From assembly GCA_014529385.2 (NCBI GenBank), contig CM043968.1:127805018-127869017 (forward strand): a stretch of 64,000 nt of DNA, given 5' to 3'. Below, one piece after another: positions 23,101 to 33,623 of this stretch (the stretch's first letter is position 1; each line of letters begins with the position of its first letter). Made by a program: the position numbers and the translations under genes. Source of the stretch: Adiantum capillus-veneris (taxonomy: Eukaryota; Streptophyta; Polypodiopsida; Polypodiales; Pteridaceae). The notes under the pieces were generated by a model that did no database searches, was not told the origin of the DNA, and was given only the letters and a program-made list of their open reading frames with translations.

Positions 23101-23880
23101 TTTAGGCATCACCACTACGGGTGACACCCATTCTAAGTTTTCTACAGGATAGATGAATCCCGCCTCCAGCAGTTTCCTTACCTCGGCCAAGAGTGCCTTT
23201 TCTTGTATGAGCCCCAGTCGTCGTAGCTTTTGCACAACTGGTTTTACCCCTTCCTTCAGCTTAATATGATGTTCCACCACTGTAATGCCTGTGATTCTTT
23301 CATAGTTGTCAATGAACAGGTTAGGAAATCCCATCAACATTTGCAAAAAACTATCTTTCTCCTCAAGTGTTAATTCCGTAGACAACATACCCTTCAACCT
23401 ACTTCCTCCTAGGCCAGGTGATTTTCTCTCCTCTTCATTGGGTTTCCCTTTTGGTGATGGATCACCAGTTGTGCTTACCCTTTGTGGATCCTTCATAATG
23501 ATACCCATCACATCAATGGAACTGTCACTTTCGTCGGTGGATGTGGTCTCCTCCTCAGAACTGGAAGATTCGCTAGTGGTTTCATCTGCCGATGTTTCCA
23601 GATTCATTTGCTTCTGCTTGCCAATCCTCATGTCGTAGTAGATTGTCTCCCCTTTCTTACCGGTCATGCGTAGAAGGCCAGTACCCCAGTCCTGTTTTGC
23701 CTTCATGGCCATCAACCATGGCCTTCCCAAAATTAGTGGATAGCCCTCCCCCTTGGTAGGCATTACAAAAACATCTACCTCTACCTCAATGTTGAAAGCT
23801 TTGATTTTCACGGCACTTACTACACCCACACACTTTACTTTTGCGTTGTTTTCCATCTTTGCCTTGCATGGAGAAGGCCT
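20168..23880 (-). pseudogene. pol: Element C2 pol (partial PR, RT, RNH, aRNH, IN), decayed
   Basis: Reading on minus: the protease end (ILGRPW near 23,725), RT (about 23,190-22,540, IDDF box near 22,785), RNase H (to about 22,080), archaeal-type RNase H (21,949-21,510; YFDGAYK, NNEA, FGDA), the integrase zinc-binding region (about 21,310-21,180) and integrase core and C-terminus (21,060-20,168; VDYMTR, SDRGPG, NGLVEK). Lesions: an out-of-frame segment within RT near 22,860-22,920, a TGG to TAG stop at 22,080, a frameshift near 21,965 shared with C1, and a further frameshift near 21,150. The gag and the first half of PR are missing. Confidence 0.88.
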
Positions 23881-23942
23881 TTTATGGGGTGGGGACGAGA
23901 GAAGAGGGGTATGGGAGCTTCGCTTGTGAAAAGCCCCCATCA
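23881..23942 (-). repeat. 5' LTR remnant of C2 (first ~60 bp) fused to protease
   Basis: On minus, TGATGGGGGCTTTTCACAAG is the start of a C-type LTR (compare 20,139). After about 60 bp it jumps into the C2 protease. A deletion has removed the rest of the 5' LTR, the leader, gag and part of PR. The four bases before it (minus) are GCCG, as after the C1 3' LTR. Confidence 0.8.
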
Positions 23943-25292
23943 CGGCCTTAAAACTCCTACCGGTCTTGGCGCATTCCCCGTAATGTATCTACGTGGAGTA
24001 GGTGCTTCTGGAACAGGTTGTACATATCTCTCCCTAGCATTTTCCATGCTATAATAGCACTCTTCCCCCGTATGGTTAGTCCATTTTCTCTCAATTTCAC
24101 ACCACTTTGGCTCTCCCGAATCAGACCTTACAAGAGGAATCAACCCCTTGACCAAGTGTCGATAAGCTTTTCTTGATCAATAGGTGTCGTTGGCTTGGCA
24201 ATGGACTCACTTATCTGTGAAACACTGTGCTGAGAGGATGTGTCATCTCCTTGACTCTTTAAGTCCTTTTCTTTGTATGCCTTACAGTTATCCACTAGAT
24301 AAAGAGCTTCTTTGATCAACTCGTTTAGCGTCATCCTCCTTATCATATGCAGATCCTTCTGAAGGCCCGCATGTCTCATTCCCTGGATAAATGTCAGCAT
24401 CAGTCGTGCTTGCGTAGGTAATTCCACTCTCGGACAGAGCTTAACATATCTCTTGAGTCGTAATGATGCTTTGCGTACTGATTCATCCTCTTTCTGTTTG
24501 AATCTATGGATTTGCGAGACCGTGTTGTGAGCAATGCCTTTTGGCGAGAATTCTTCAATAAACTCCTCAAACAGCTCATCTAGGGTCTCAAAATCCCATA
24601 TTTCCACCGAGTCGAACCAAGTAGCTGCATCATCTTCTAGAGTCAATCTAAATCCTGCAAACTGTGTCGCAAAATCTGAAACTTCCTCTGCTCTAATCAC
24701 TCTTCTAAAAGCCGCTACGTGATCTCTCGGATCTTCATCTCCGGAGTATTTTCTATTTACCCATTTCTGGACTTGGGATGGTCTAACTTGTCGATTGTCT
24801 ACAAGTCTAACCAAAGACTCTCCCAATCCTTCTCTCGTTATCGCTCTTGAAGGGAATCCTGGGTGGCTCTCTTCTTGGAACTCCTATAGGAATTCTCGTG
24901 TTTGGTGGAGGCATTTGTGGTCCTTCATTGACCAAATATCCACCTCTTTCTAGTACAGTCTGTGGATTTGTGCTTTCTACAACTCTGTATTCTCGTCCAT
25001 ACTTGTCGACAACTATAGATCTCCATTGGCAGTTGACTCCATATGTGTAGACATATAAGAGCTTGTAATCCGTTATCTCTTCTAGGTATGGATGTGAGCA
25101 CATATAAAGATTGACCTCATTGTCGTCAATGTATCTATATAGTCCTTCACTCTCATGACCAATCATCCAAACTCTCTCAACAAGATGGGTCTTTATCAAT
25201 TGCAAGTTTGGAAGATCCATTGTGGGAGGATATTCCTCTATCGTAGGGATCTCCAAGCTTGTGTAAGCTGCGTTTGAATCTAGGGTAGACAT
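23943..25292 (-). pseudogene. gag: Element D gag, N-terminal part
   Basis: Three overlapping minus frames (25,292-24,807; 24,826-24,140; 24,155-23,943) together encode a Ty3-type gag. It has an N-terminal region ending in PRIPFKSDNE and a retrotransposon gag core (WVNRKYSGDEDPRDHVAAF, ATWFDSVEIWDF, FSPKG). A helical Lys/Glu-rich region and a short segment ending in VGVLRP follow. The frame changes show small indels. C2 interrupts it, and the zinc-knuckle part continues in frame at 8164 on plus. Confidence 0.8.
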
Positions 25293-27552
25293 GATTTCTG
25301 GGCTTAAGAGCTTTTGCTTGGTTCAAGTAGACTTATTCCACTGTGTTCAAGTGCTTTGGTTAGGGAAAAGTCGAAACTATGTCCAAAACCGCAACCGTTT
25401 CGTCACAATTCTTGCAAATTGTTGCTTTTAGACACCCCTGACTTCCAGATGAATTTTGAGGCCTCAAACGATGCTCTAAGATCTGTAGGGCCGCTCTCAG
25501 GCTACGTTTTGATATAAAAACTTTTCCGATCCGATACCGTTTATGAAAGTTATGGCCAAAACAGTGAAATGCAGTTTGGACTGGTCAAAATGAGTCCAAA
25601 TTCAATTTTAAAAAAATATTTGGGATCTCTGTGACACTGTGAACACTTCTGTTTGGTCAAAAGTACATTTGGACCCTAAAACTGGCCTAGAGACATCCTA
25701 CGCGTAGTATGTGTATATGCTCAGAATTTAACAAAATTTGGTCCAGAGACTCCCCTTAAGTCTAGCAACACAATGGTATGCTCAGAATTTCATTTGGACC
25801 TAGAAATGGCCTTGAGACATCCTACGCGTAGGATGTCTTTTTGCTCAGAATGACTTGAAATTTTCACCCCAGCTTCTCCTTGATGTGCTGATCACAGCGG
25901 TGTGCTCATAAGTTGGTTTGGAGTCCTAAATCAAGCTAGAGACATCCTACGCGTAGGATGTCTTTTTGCTTTGTTTCAGCTCAAACTTGCACTGTAGCTT
26001 CCCCTTGATGTGCTAAACTCACAGCTATTTTTACTTTTTGATTCTGACACCTATGGGTTGGTCAAATGATCTAGAATCTGTTCCAAAAGCCTAATGTCTG
26101 TTTTGATGAATTCCTAAGTCAAATCAACTCCAAATTGGACCAAAATTGACTAGAAGGCTTGCCTAAGGCTATATGACAGCATGGTATGGTCACAATAGAA
26201 TTTTGGTTTCAAAATTATGTAGTAGACATCCTACGCGTAGGATGTCTAACTGCTTAGAATTTCCCCAAATTTGAACCACAGACTCTCCTTAAGGTGTTGA
26301 TCATTGTGGTATGCTCAAAATTAAGTTTGGAGTGAGAAATGACACATATGACATCCTACGCGTAGGATGTCTTTTTGGTCTGTTTGACCCCAGACTTGTC
26401 CCACAGCTTCCCCTTGATGTCAGTAACCCAATGGTATGCTTAGATTTTGGTTTGGATTTCAAAAGTCCCAAATTTTAGCTATTCTTGCTTTTTGTCAGTC
26501 CAAAAACGCTAAAGTCTATTCAATCTTCACTTTCACTGACCCAAATGAGATGCCTTGGACACAATTTGGGTAGGATGTCTGGCAATTCTCATCTTTTGGC
26601 TTTGATCTGTCAAAATTTGGTCAAATTTCCACTTTCCAGGTGAAAATAGGGTAAAACCTATCTTCTGAACACACTGGTCACCTCAGATTTTCAAAAAGTG
26701 CACAGATCACCCTGTAGACATCCTACGCGTAGGATGTCTACTGCTGATTTTTTCAGACTGAAGTGTCCCTGATGCTTCCTTATGCTCTCAGCAAGTGCAA
26801 GTATGCTTCACAATTGCAAAAACATGCAAAAATCACTCATTTAAGCCTTTTCTGAAATTTTGCGTTTTCTGACTCCGCCTTTTGGCTTTTGGTCAACAAA
26901 AATAGGAAAAAACACCCAAGTCAATATGTTACTAGGGTAAAACCTACCCTCTGAACCCACTGGTCAACTCAGAATTTCAAAATTTGGTCTCGAGAACCCT
27001 CTTGAGACATCCTACGCGTAGGATGTCTATGTTTACAAAATTGCAGGTTTTCTTCACAGAACCCTTGCAAATGCCCTTTTATATGCACAGCATCAGTGAG
27101 TCATACAAAAATATCCACAAAAGCTTGTTTAATGCATTTTTACCCTCAAAAGCACACTTTTCCGTGATTTCAAATGCAATCAAGTACTTTAGCAAATAAT
27201 TCAGTGATGAATAGCTCTAGATCAGAATCGGATCGCTTACCTAAAGCTACTCCTACAAATCATATGGGGTTTTGCATCTATGAGTAGAAAAACGCTTCAC
27301 TGCCACACACGGACTAGTAAACGCTTTTATCACCTCACAAATCACTCGACCACCAACAACTACTCTAATCCACATATCCTAACTAAACCTATCTAGTCGC
27401 AGACCCTCGGCAAGACACACGCTTCTTGGCTATTCACTTGATCGCGGAATATCCTCTTCCGGATCCACTTAAGAAAAATGCTTTCTTTAGCCGAAACTAA
27501 ATCAAGCAACCATCACACGAGTGTTAGTAGGAAACCTACTTAGGTCCTTGTG
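25293..27552 (-). other. Long 5' leader of element D
   Basis: About 2.2 kb of T-rich noncoding sequence between PBS and gag, without a credible ORF. It holds an irregular array of 20-24-bp palindromes (see 25,691-27,028). Close to the PBS is a small hairpin, AGTAGG-AAA-CCTACT (27,536-27,550). Confidence 0.7.
25691..27028. repeat. Array of seven palindromes in D leader (core ACATCCTACGCGTAGGATGT)
   Basis: Copies start at 25,691 (degenerate right arm), 25,815, 25,938, 26,224, 26,349, 26,716 and 27,005. A half copy ends at 26,580. Five extend to a perfect 24-bp palindrome by the outer bases AG...CT. Spacing is irregular (124, 123, 286, 125, 367, 289 bp). Some surrounding motifs recur, such as a CTTCCCCTTGATGT-like box, so the leader looks like an old, broken tandem repeat in which the palindromes are the best-preserved part. 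Confidence 0.9.
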
Positions 27553-27570
27553 TCCCCGGCAGCGGCGCCA
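27553..27570 (-). other. Primer-binding site of element D
   Basis: TGGCGCCGCTGCCGGGGA on minus, next to the LTR end CCAACA. It is a typical tRNA-Asp-type PBS of plant Ty3/gypsy elements. Confidence 0.75.
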
Positions 27571-27571
27571 A

Positions 27572-28527
27572 TGTTGGACGGGAAGTCTCACACACCCATG
27601 AAGTGCATGCAAACACTACCTAGATCAACATAATGTCAATCGAGGACACAGATGACACGATAGGCACACGGAGGAAATCTCTTTAGCTTGTCAAGCTGAG
27701 ACCATCCTACACATACAACACTCTGGAAGGCCAACTAAACCACAATCCAGATCCTCACTGCTCTCAACTACACCACCTAGCCACATATACACATATGGAA
27801 GGTAACTCACCTAATCATGCCAGATTCATACGAAACTTAAGGAACACCATCCCCTCACTAGGATACACCTGTCCCTAAGCTTCTACACTCAAAACCCTCA
27901 CTCTAAACCCGTCTGCGGAAAACACGTAGGATGGCATAGCAGAATTTTGAAAGTGCCCGAAACTGAAATTTATGAGTACCTATGCGTAGCTTATGTCGCC
28001 ACGATTCTATAGACTACTAGCACGCAGAAAACAGACATCGTTTGATACACTTACGGCCACAAATAGCTCGTAGATGCGTCGGCGTGTGCGCTTCGTCTCG
28101 CGGGGAATGCTTGGCGTTGTCGCGTAGCTCTCCTCGAGCCTACCGCAATGGTGCAGTCAGATCTCCAATGTGTTGAGCGAGCCGGGCGTAGCGAGAGGAT
28201 GAAGCTCACGCTCACTCTCTTTCTCTCTCACACACAGTAGACGGCAGCGCTAAAACTTGATTATGATAAAAGTCCTCTTTACAAAATGACCTAGGTACCT
28301 TATATACTAAGGCTACCTTAGGTTTAACCAAAAATGGAGTTGAAAGGGTCAAATGGCTTTGTATTTACAATCTGGAAGTGCCATTGCACCCCGGCTTCTG
28401 AAACTAGAATAACTACTCATTAAAAATGACGTTTATATCCATAATCCGCAGCATTTCATAACTCGCAAAAGATAAGACTTTGGTACGAAACTTGAGTTAT
28501 GTTGTGTTGTTGACCCAGCGGTCAACA
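27572..28527 (-). repeat. 5' LTR of element D
   Basis: 956 bp on minus from TGTTGACCGC to GTCCAACA. Parts align with the LTR of element E (CAACATAATGTCAAT, then CTCTTT..TTGTCAA), so D and E are related subfamilies. It is inserted in the leader of element H. The partner LTR is not in the window. Confidence 0.75.
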
Positions 28528-29134
28528 GGGATGGTGGAGGACTTGAGGAACTTGTCCCACATGCCCTCATTTCCTCTTGTGGGGGTACAGTATATATATA
28601 AGAGTGAGTCTAATATATATCATAAAACTGAGGACTGAGGACTGAGGCTTGGGCTTGGGCTTGAGAAAACGATTTCGATCCAAAATTTTCGTAGAACGGT
28701 ACACTTAGGCCTCATGCTTAAATATTTTCGGTTATATATATATTATTTTTAATTTTTTTCGGATGATCGTCGCGTGCGTGGTTTTAGTGGTTTTTTTGGG
28801 CCACACACACTAAACTAACTACCTACTCTTCTAACTAACCTAACCTTATCTCTTCTACAGCTAACTACTCTACTAACTAAGCTTAACTACTCTGATAACT
28901 GCTAACGGACAGTGAAGCTTCCTAATTTGCTAACTGCTTACTCATTCACTAGCTAACACACTAACCACTAACTATGCAAATAAAAAATTGTGTAAAAGCA
29001 GACATTGACAAAAAACAGAGATTATGCAGAAAATAAAAACTTGGAGAAAATAACTTCTTCTTCTTCCTCTTCCTTCCTAACACAAACACTCACAGAAGAA
29101 GCACGAGTACCTCTTGAGCTTAGTGCAGGGCGAT
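28528..29134 (-). other. Leader of element H (B-related), cut by D
   Basis: Homologous to the B leader (15,280-16,016): it shares TATATATATAAGAGTGAGTC and the GGCTTG stretch. No coding sequence is seen. Confidence 0.6.
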
Positions 29135-29152
29135 TCCCCGACAACGGTGCCA
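29135..29152 (-). other. Primer-binding site of element H
   Basis: TGGCACCGTTGTCGGGGA on minus, four bases from the LTR end. It is tRNA-Asp-like with two differences from the D and E sites. Confidence 0.6.
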
Positions 29153-29388
29153 AAAATGTGGGCTTCTGCTGCACGTATCGAAGCAAGGGCTGTATAACAC
29201 TGTGTGCGAGCCATAGATGGCTCCAAGCACGCAACTAATTTAAACTAGTAAACCCAAAGATGACGATGGTGTGTCACTCACCGCTCTACGCTTGCTATCG
29301 TGTAGGATTCCTCGTCGCGAAGAAGAGGGAGCTGCCATTGCGTCGTGCTCAACCGCCTCGCCGTTGTCGTGCCGCCGTAATGCTCGAT

Positions 29389-29391
<3 letters not shown>

Positions 29392-29458
<67 letters not shown>
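29392..29458. repeat. (CT)33 microsatellite inside H LTR
   Basis: An uninterrupted CT run expanded from the much shorter GA/CT tract at the same place in the B LTRs. Confidence 0.95.
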
Positions 29459-29461
<3 letters not shown>

Positions 29462-29573
29462 CACACACACACACTAGTACTCAAAGGAGACGAAGAAGGA
29501 GATGGAGATGGAGCAAGAGCACTCTTCTTGCATTGCACAAATGAGAGATGAGTGTTTTTTAGGTTTAGGTGAC

Positions 29574-29580
29574 TTTTATA
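29574..29580 (-). promoter_or_regulatory. TATA box of H LTR
   Basis: TATAAAA on minus, at the position expected from the B-type LTR alignment. Confidence 0.4.
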
Positions 29581-29761
29581 TGAGATCGTCTATTCACATT
29601 TGGGCACCTACGATTAGCCAACTAACCCTTGAATGTTCTAGTTAGAGTACGCCTCTCATCGGCGATCACTCTTACCCTTTCCTATTGGACCGACAAGCCC
29701 GATCCCTGACTCAAAACAATGTAATATTCGTGGATGTTTACTGTGCCGTTGCCAATTTGTC

Positions 29762-30078
29762 AAGGTCAATACCAAGCGATAGGTGGTGTTGGGCAGTCCC
29801 CAAGCCTCATATTCACCCGGTGTTGACTTCACTTTCGTATGTCATGTCTTTGTCACCAAGGTCAACATCGTATGTCATGTCTTCGTCACCAAGGTCAACA
29901 GCAAGCGATAGGCGGCGTTGGGCACTCCCCAAGCCTCATATTCGCTTAGTATTGACTCTACTGTCTCTTGTAATGTCTTTAACCCCAAGGTCTACCAAGC
30001 GATAGAGAGCGTTAGGCAATCCCCAAGCCTCCTATTCGCCTAGTATTGACTCAACTGTGTCACTTGTCGATTAACAGA
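29762..30078. repeat. Minisatellite of about 97-bp units
   Basis: Three units begin AAGGTC(A/T)A and contain AGCGATAG, GTT(G/A)GGCA and CCCCAAGCCTC. Units start near 29,763, 29,893 and 29,989. A partial 33-bp unit (CAAGGTCAACATCGTATGTC) lies between the first two. Origin unknown. Confidence 0.7.
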
Positions 30079-30081
30079 TAG

Positions 30082-30264
30082 CTTTTAAGGGCAAGTGAAT
30101 CTCAACTTACTACCCAAACTTTTCATAATATGGATTGTGATTCAGACACTTCAACATCTTCTACAAGATCTACCTCAATCAGTGATCCAACTTCTCATAA
30201 CACTATTCATGGTCATGCGACAAATAGACCTTCTACAAGTAGTGAACGCCAACCACTCTTATAA
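30082..30264 (+). pseudogene. Possible orphan terminal exon, unknown protein
   Basis: The frame is open from a possible acceptor (GATAG) to TAA. It gives about 60 codons, very rich in Ser and Thr and ending in SSERQPLL. An internal ATG at 30,130 would give 44 residues. No upstream exons are visible, since the sequence to the left is minisatellite and LTR. It may be a broken host-gene exon or chance. Confidence 0.25.
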
Positions 30265-31437
30265 TCATGCCTATCTTTGTGTACTTTGATGAGAGAGATA
30301 CTTATGCATTGATGCTACCGTAGGCAACCACTCCGCGAAGGGAGTCTCACTCGTTGTATTGAATTTTAAAAGAATGGTTGTATAGTAATCAGTGTTCAGG
30401 AAAAATGTGTCTCAGCTAAATGCCGTTTCCAATTTCAAAAATGCCGATTGAGGGCAAGGGGAAAAGGAGAAATTCCGCCATAAAATAGAAAAAAATACTA
30501 TAAAAGCCCAAAAAATACCCCTAATTTTCTAAAAATTTCCTCTTGGCAAACTCAAGGAAAGGAAATTTGTGTGTTTGAAAAAATGAATTTTCACGAACAC
30601 TGATAGTAATAGAATGGGAGTTTCGATAGGGCCTTCAAAAGGAAAAGATAGGGCCTTCGAAAGGAAAATTTCGAAAAAGTAGAGTCACCCTTCAAGACTT
30701 TAGTCTTCTAGTAATTTGAGGGCTGCACAAGTGACACAGACATGCTAAACGATACAAATTTGACGCGCGTGTGCGCGTTTGTGTGTGTGTGTGTGAGAGA
30801 GAGAGAGACTCAACATGACAATACTTTGTTATCCGACTGTACAGGTGCGAAGCAGCACTCCTATGCTTTTCCTTTGTCTTTTATGATGAGGGGAACTATT
30901 ACAGTTTCTCGGGAGGCCAAAAGGAAATTATAATGCCTCGTCCACGCATTCAACAAATGAATGCAGTGTTATTGAGATTATGAAAAACAGAAACCTTAAT
31001 TATATTACCCTGCCTTAACTGTATTAGTAGGGCAGTACTAGTTGCAGGACTGATCGCTTCGGCCAGCTCGAGCTCCCAACACCGGTCGATCATTTGATGA
31101 AAGGAGGAGGAGCCACTCCTCTCTTGAAGGAGCTGATTAGAAGAGAGATTTCATTTCCTCGGAGCAAGGTTGATGAAACTCTGCAATTCATCACCTACTT
31201 AATTTAATCATGGAATCTCATGACCCCTAGCCTCCAATTGGATCCGCATTCTGCGTCGTCGCAAACCGTTCCACTACTATGCCATGAGCTGCTTTAAAGC
31301 TTTTGTTTTTGGGGAAAAACCATACGATATGGGCAGAGCATTCAAATTAGAAGCATTAAACCTTCATAAACATATCAATGGACGTTGATGAGCTTGCAGA
31401 CAACTTGTGTAAGCCAGAGGAACTATACCGCCAAAGA
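30265..31437. other. Intergenic region, including the likely MIZ1-like 3' UTR
   Basis: No coding sequence is seen on either strand. A GT microsatellite followed by a short GA run is at about 30,779-30,808. The 3' UTR of the gene at 31,438-32,226 should lie at the right end of this stretch. Confidence 0.5.
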
Positions 31438-32226
31438 TCATATTCTGAGAAGGAATATACTCAGCTCAGGACCTCCAGTTCCATCAGGATTCATCATGTA
31501 GAAGGCCTCCGAGTCTTTTGAGCCGACCACACGCTCAAATTTCGCCCGCATGTACATGAGCTCACCTTCAGGTGCCTCTTCATTCACAGGAAGAACCCCA
31601 GCACCCATAGATACCGCTTGCACCAATGACAGAAGCTGCACATCGGCTTCGGAGCAGACCCTTCGCAAAGCATACCCTGTTTTGCGGCCATTGCAGTACA
31701 TAGTCCATACAGGCTCATGGAATAGCTTGCCGCGGCTACTGGTCTTTTCGCATTCGAGAGCGATTCGGACAAGCCCTGATGCCATTTCCTTGACAAGAGT
31801 GCTTGTGGGTGTGGCAAGCTCTAACAAGAGCACAGGTTGTGATTTTGGATCCTCTTGCACTGCAAAGTGCACATGGCCCTTGCGGTATCCGAAGAGAGTG
31901 CCAGTAACACGGCTTCCCAAGGAAGGGTGCTCGGATGGGCCTGACGGCAATGCGAGCCACTTGCATGACATGTTTGGCAGAGGGAGAATGTGGCAGAAGG
32001 ACCTGAAAGCACCCATCAACTTGCTAGGCCTCTTGGCTCCGGATCCTCCCCTAATTAGCTCCTCATGCTGCTGCCCAGGACTGCTCACATTGCTCATTGA
32101 ATGCACAGTGTCTAGCTGCCTGTTCACCAGGGGCCTCTCTGGTGTCGTTAGCCCGGACTCGCTCAGCTTCTTCGCTCCTAATTTGCGGAGCTCATCTCGT
32201 TCGACACTTAAAGGTGATGATACCAT
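31438..32226 (-). CDS. MIZ1-like: MIZU-KUSSEI 1-like protein (DUF617 family)
   Basis: An intact single-exon CDS of 262 residues. Residues 1-105 form a variable Ser/Pro-rich N-terminus. Residues about 106-262 form the full MIZ1 domain, with GTLFGYRKGHVHFAVQ at 109-124, LLELATPTSTLVKEMASG at 134-151, FHEPVWTMYCNGRKTGYA at 169-186, MYMRAKFERVVGSKDSEAF at 224-242 and the C-terminal GGPELSIFLLRI. Length and lack of coding introns fit the family. Arabidopsis MIZ1 is needed for root hydrotropism and acts at the cytosolic side of the ER in root cells. Other paralogues are largely uncharacterised, so orthology to MIZ1 itself is not claimed. It is the only clear intact host gene here. Confidence 0.95.
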   Translation of the reverse strand: MVSSPLSVERDELRKLGAKKLSESGLTTPERPLVNRQLDTVHSMSNVSSPGQQHEELIRGGSGAKRPSKLMGAFRSFCHILPLPNMSCKWLALPSGPSEHPSLGSRVTGTLFGYRKGHVHFAVQEDPKSQPVLLLELATPTSTLVKEMASGLVRIALECEKTSSRGKLFHEPVWTMYCNGRKTGYALRRVCSEADVQLLSLVQAVSMGAGVLPVNEEAPEGELMYMRAKFERVVGSKDSEAFYMMNPDGTGGPELSIFLLRI

Positions 32227-32236
32227 CTTGGCTGAC

Positions 32237-32584
32237 CTGCTTCCAAGATTCAGTAGATTCAGGCAATTAGTAACCCCTAAGATATATGTCCTGCATAGCT
32301 AAAATGGGTTGACCTATAACTGCCACATGAATTTATTAGACAACACCAAATTAAACAGCAGACGTCGTTTGTAGAGCAACACATGATCAATTAATAAACC
32401 CAGGAAATTAGACATGAGAATGAGGAACTGATCTGCAGTATAAATCCAACCAATGAATGTCAAATTCACTTTTCGTTTTCTGATTCCGACTTTGCAATTA
32501 CACCAGTAACTATAAAGAACTGATTTCAGTGCAAGAGGAGGAGAATTATAGATATTGGAGAGGCCGAACTTGGAAGTAAGTTAC
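32237..32584 (-). other. Probable 5'UTR intron of the MIZ1-like gene
   Basis: On minus, GGCAG|GTAACTT at 32,584 is a good donor and GAAGCAG|GTCAG at 32,237 a good acceptor, 10 bases before the ATG. An intron of about 348 bp is implied. Inference from consensus only. Confidence 0.45.
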
Positions 32585-32749
32585 CTGCCTAGCGCTGTGA
32601 TGCCTGAAGCTACTTGATCCGTAAAGGGGTCAAAGGGGTGTACGTCTCGATGTGAAGGTACAGCGCATGATCGGCCTCTTAGGTAGGTGATGCCACTGCG
32701 GCCACAGTTTCTAGAAGTGTAGGGGGCGGTGTCTCTGTCTCTTCTCTCT

Positions 32750-32751
<2 letters not shown>

Positions 32752-32795
<44 letters not shown>

Positions 32796-32877
32796 ACGTC
32801 TGCTGTAACAAGCAAGCAGCAGGAGCAGGCGCGAGAAAATTGAGTCAGCGGTACAAGAGGACTGTAAAATGGGAGGG

Positions 32878-32925
<48 letters not shown>

Positions 32926-33079
32926 GCACCTCCCCGGCCCGTCTGCTCAGTGCTGTCACACTGCAACCCGGCCCGGCATTGCAGGCTTCGGGAATGCGAA
33001 CTCTTTGGCAAAAGGCCGACACTCCCATGCCAACAGGGATCCTTCTCCCTCTAAAATACTCCTTCCAACTTCCACAAAC

Positions 33080-33121
<42 letters not shown>

Positions 33122-33192
33122 TACTGCACGCTTGGCAGGTAAAATATTTACACGAAACACGCCTGGAGGCAGGATGCACACATTCTCTGACA

Positions 33193-33231
<39 letters not shown>

Positions 33232-33623
33232 AGTCTCCCCCCAAAATTCTCTCACGAGTCAGTGGCCCACGGACATGGCAGCTGCCTGCTGATTGGCAGC
33301 GCGTGACGATTCACGAGCTCCTGCCCCCACCCCACACTCACAGGCATGTCCAACAAATCATTTCTTACCCATTATAAAATTTGAAATAATCAAAACGTTA
33401 CAAACTCGCCCTCTCTCTCCCTCGGTGGAGACCGCATGCGTCTGTGGACTCTGTACAGATTGGAGAACAGCATGCCACCCACGCATTAGAGCACAAAATT
33501 AGCAGCGCCCGCTAGGTTTGGAGCCTAATTGGAGGCAAAATTGGAAGGAAGCTTGAATGCGGGGCACGTCAACACGAATAAAACGGTAGCTGGCGCGAGG
33601 GCGGGAGAGTCGGCGACGCGAGG

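Larger units (their letters stand above)
29157..29740 (-). repeat. 5' LTR of element H (B-type family)
   Basis: Aligned with the B LTR by the TATA context (TCATATAAAAG), the 3' region and the block TTGTCGGTCCAATAGG. Its start is degraded, so the 29,740 boundary is approximate. It contains the (CT)33 tract. It is the outermost element of the left nest. Confidence 0.7.

Noticed and set aside
25691-27028. CRISPR-like array (regularly repeated palindromes)
   Set aside because: Spacing is irregular, the repeats are full palindromes in a plant retrotransposon leader, and there is no cas context.
20168-28527. One simple element made of D gag and C2 pol
   Set aside because: The 5' LTR (27,572-28,527) and the LTR at 18,591-20,139 are unrelated, and a C-type LTR start lies between gag and pol at 23,942, so two elements are joined here.
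31550-32302. 250-residue ORF on plus opposite the MIZ1-like gene
   Set aside because: Antisense shadow of a conserved CDS. The minus frame has the family domain.
32679-33244. ORFs with Arg-Glu or Ser-Leu repeats around the MIZ1-like promoter
   Set aside because: Translations of GA/CT microsatellites.
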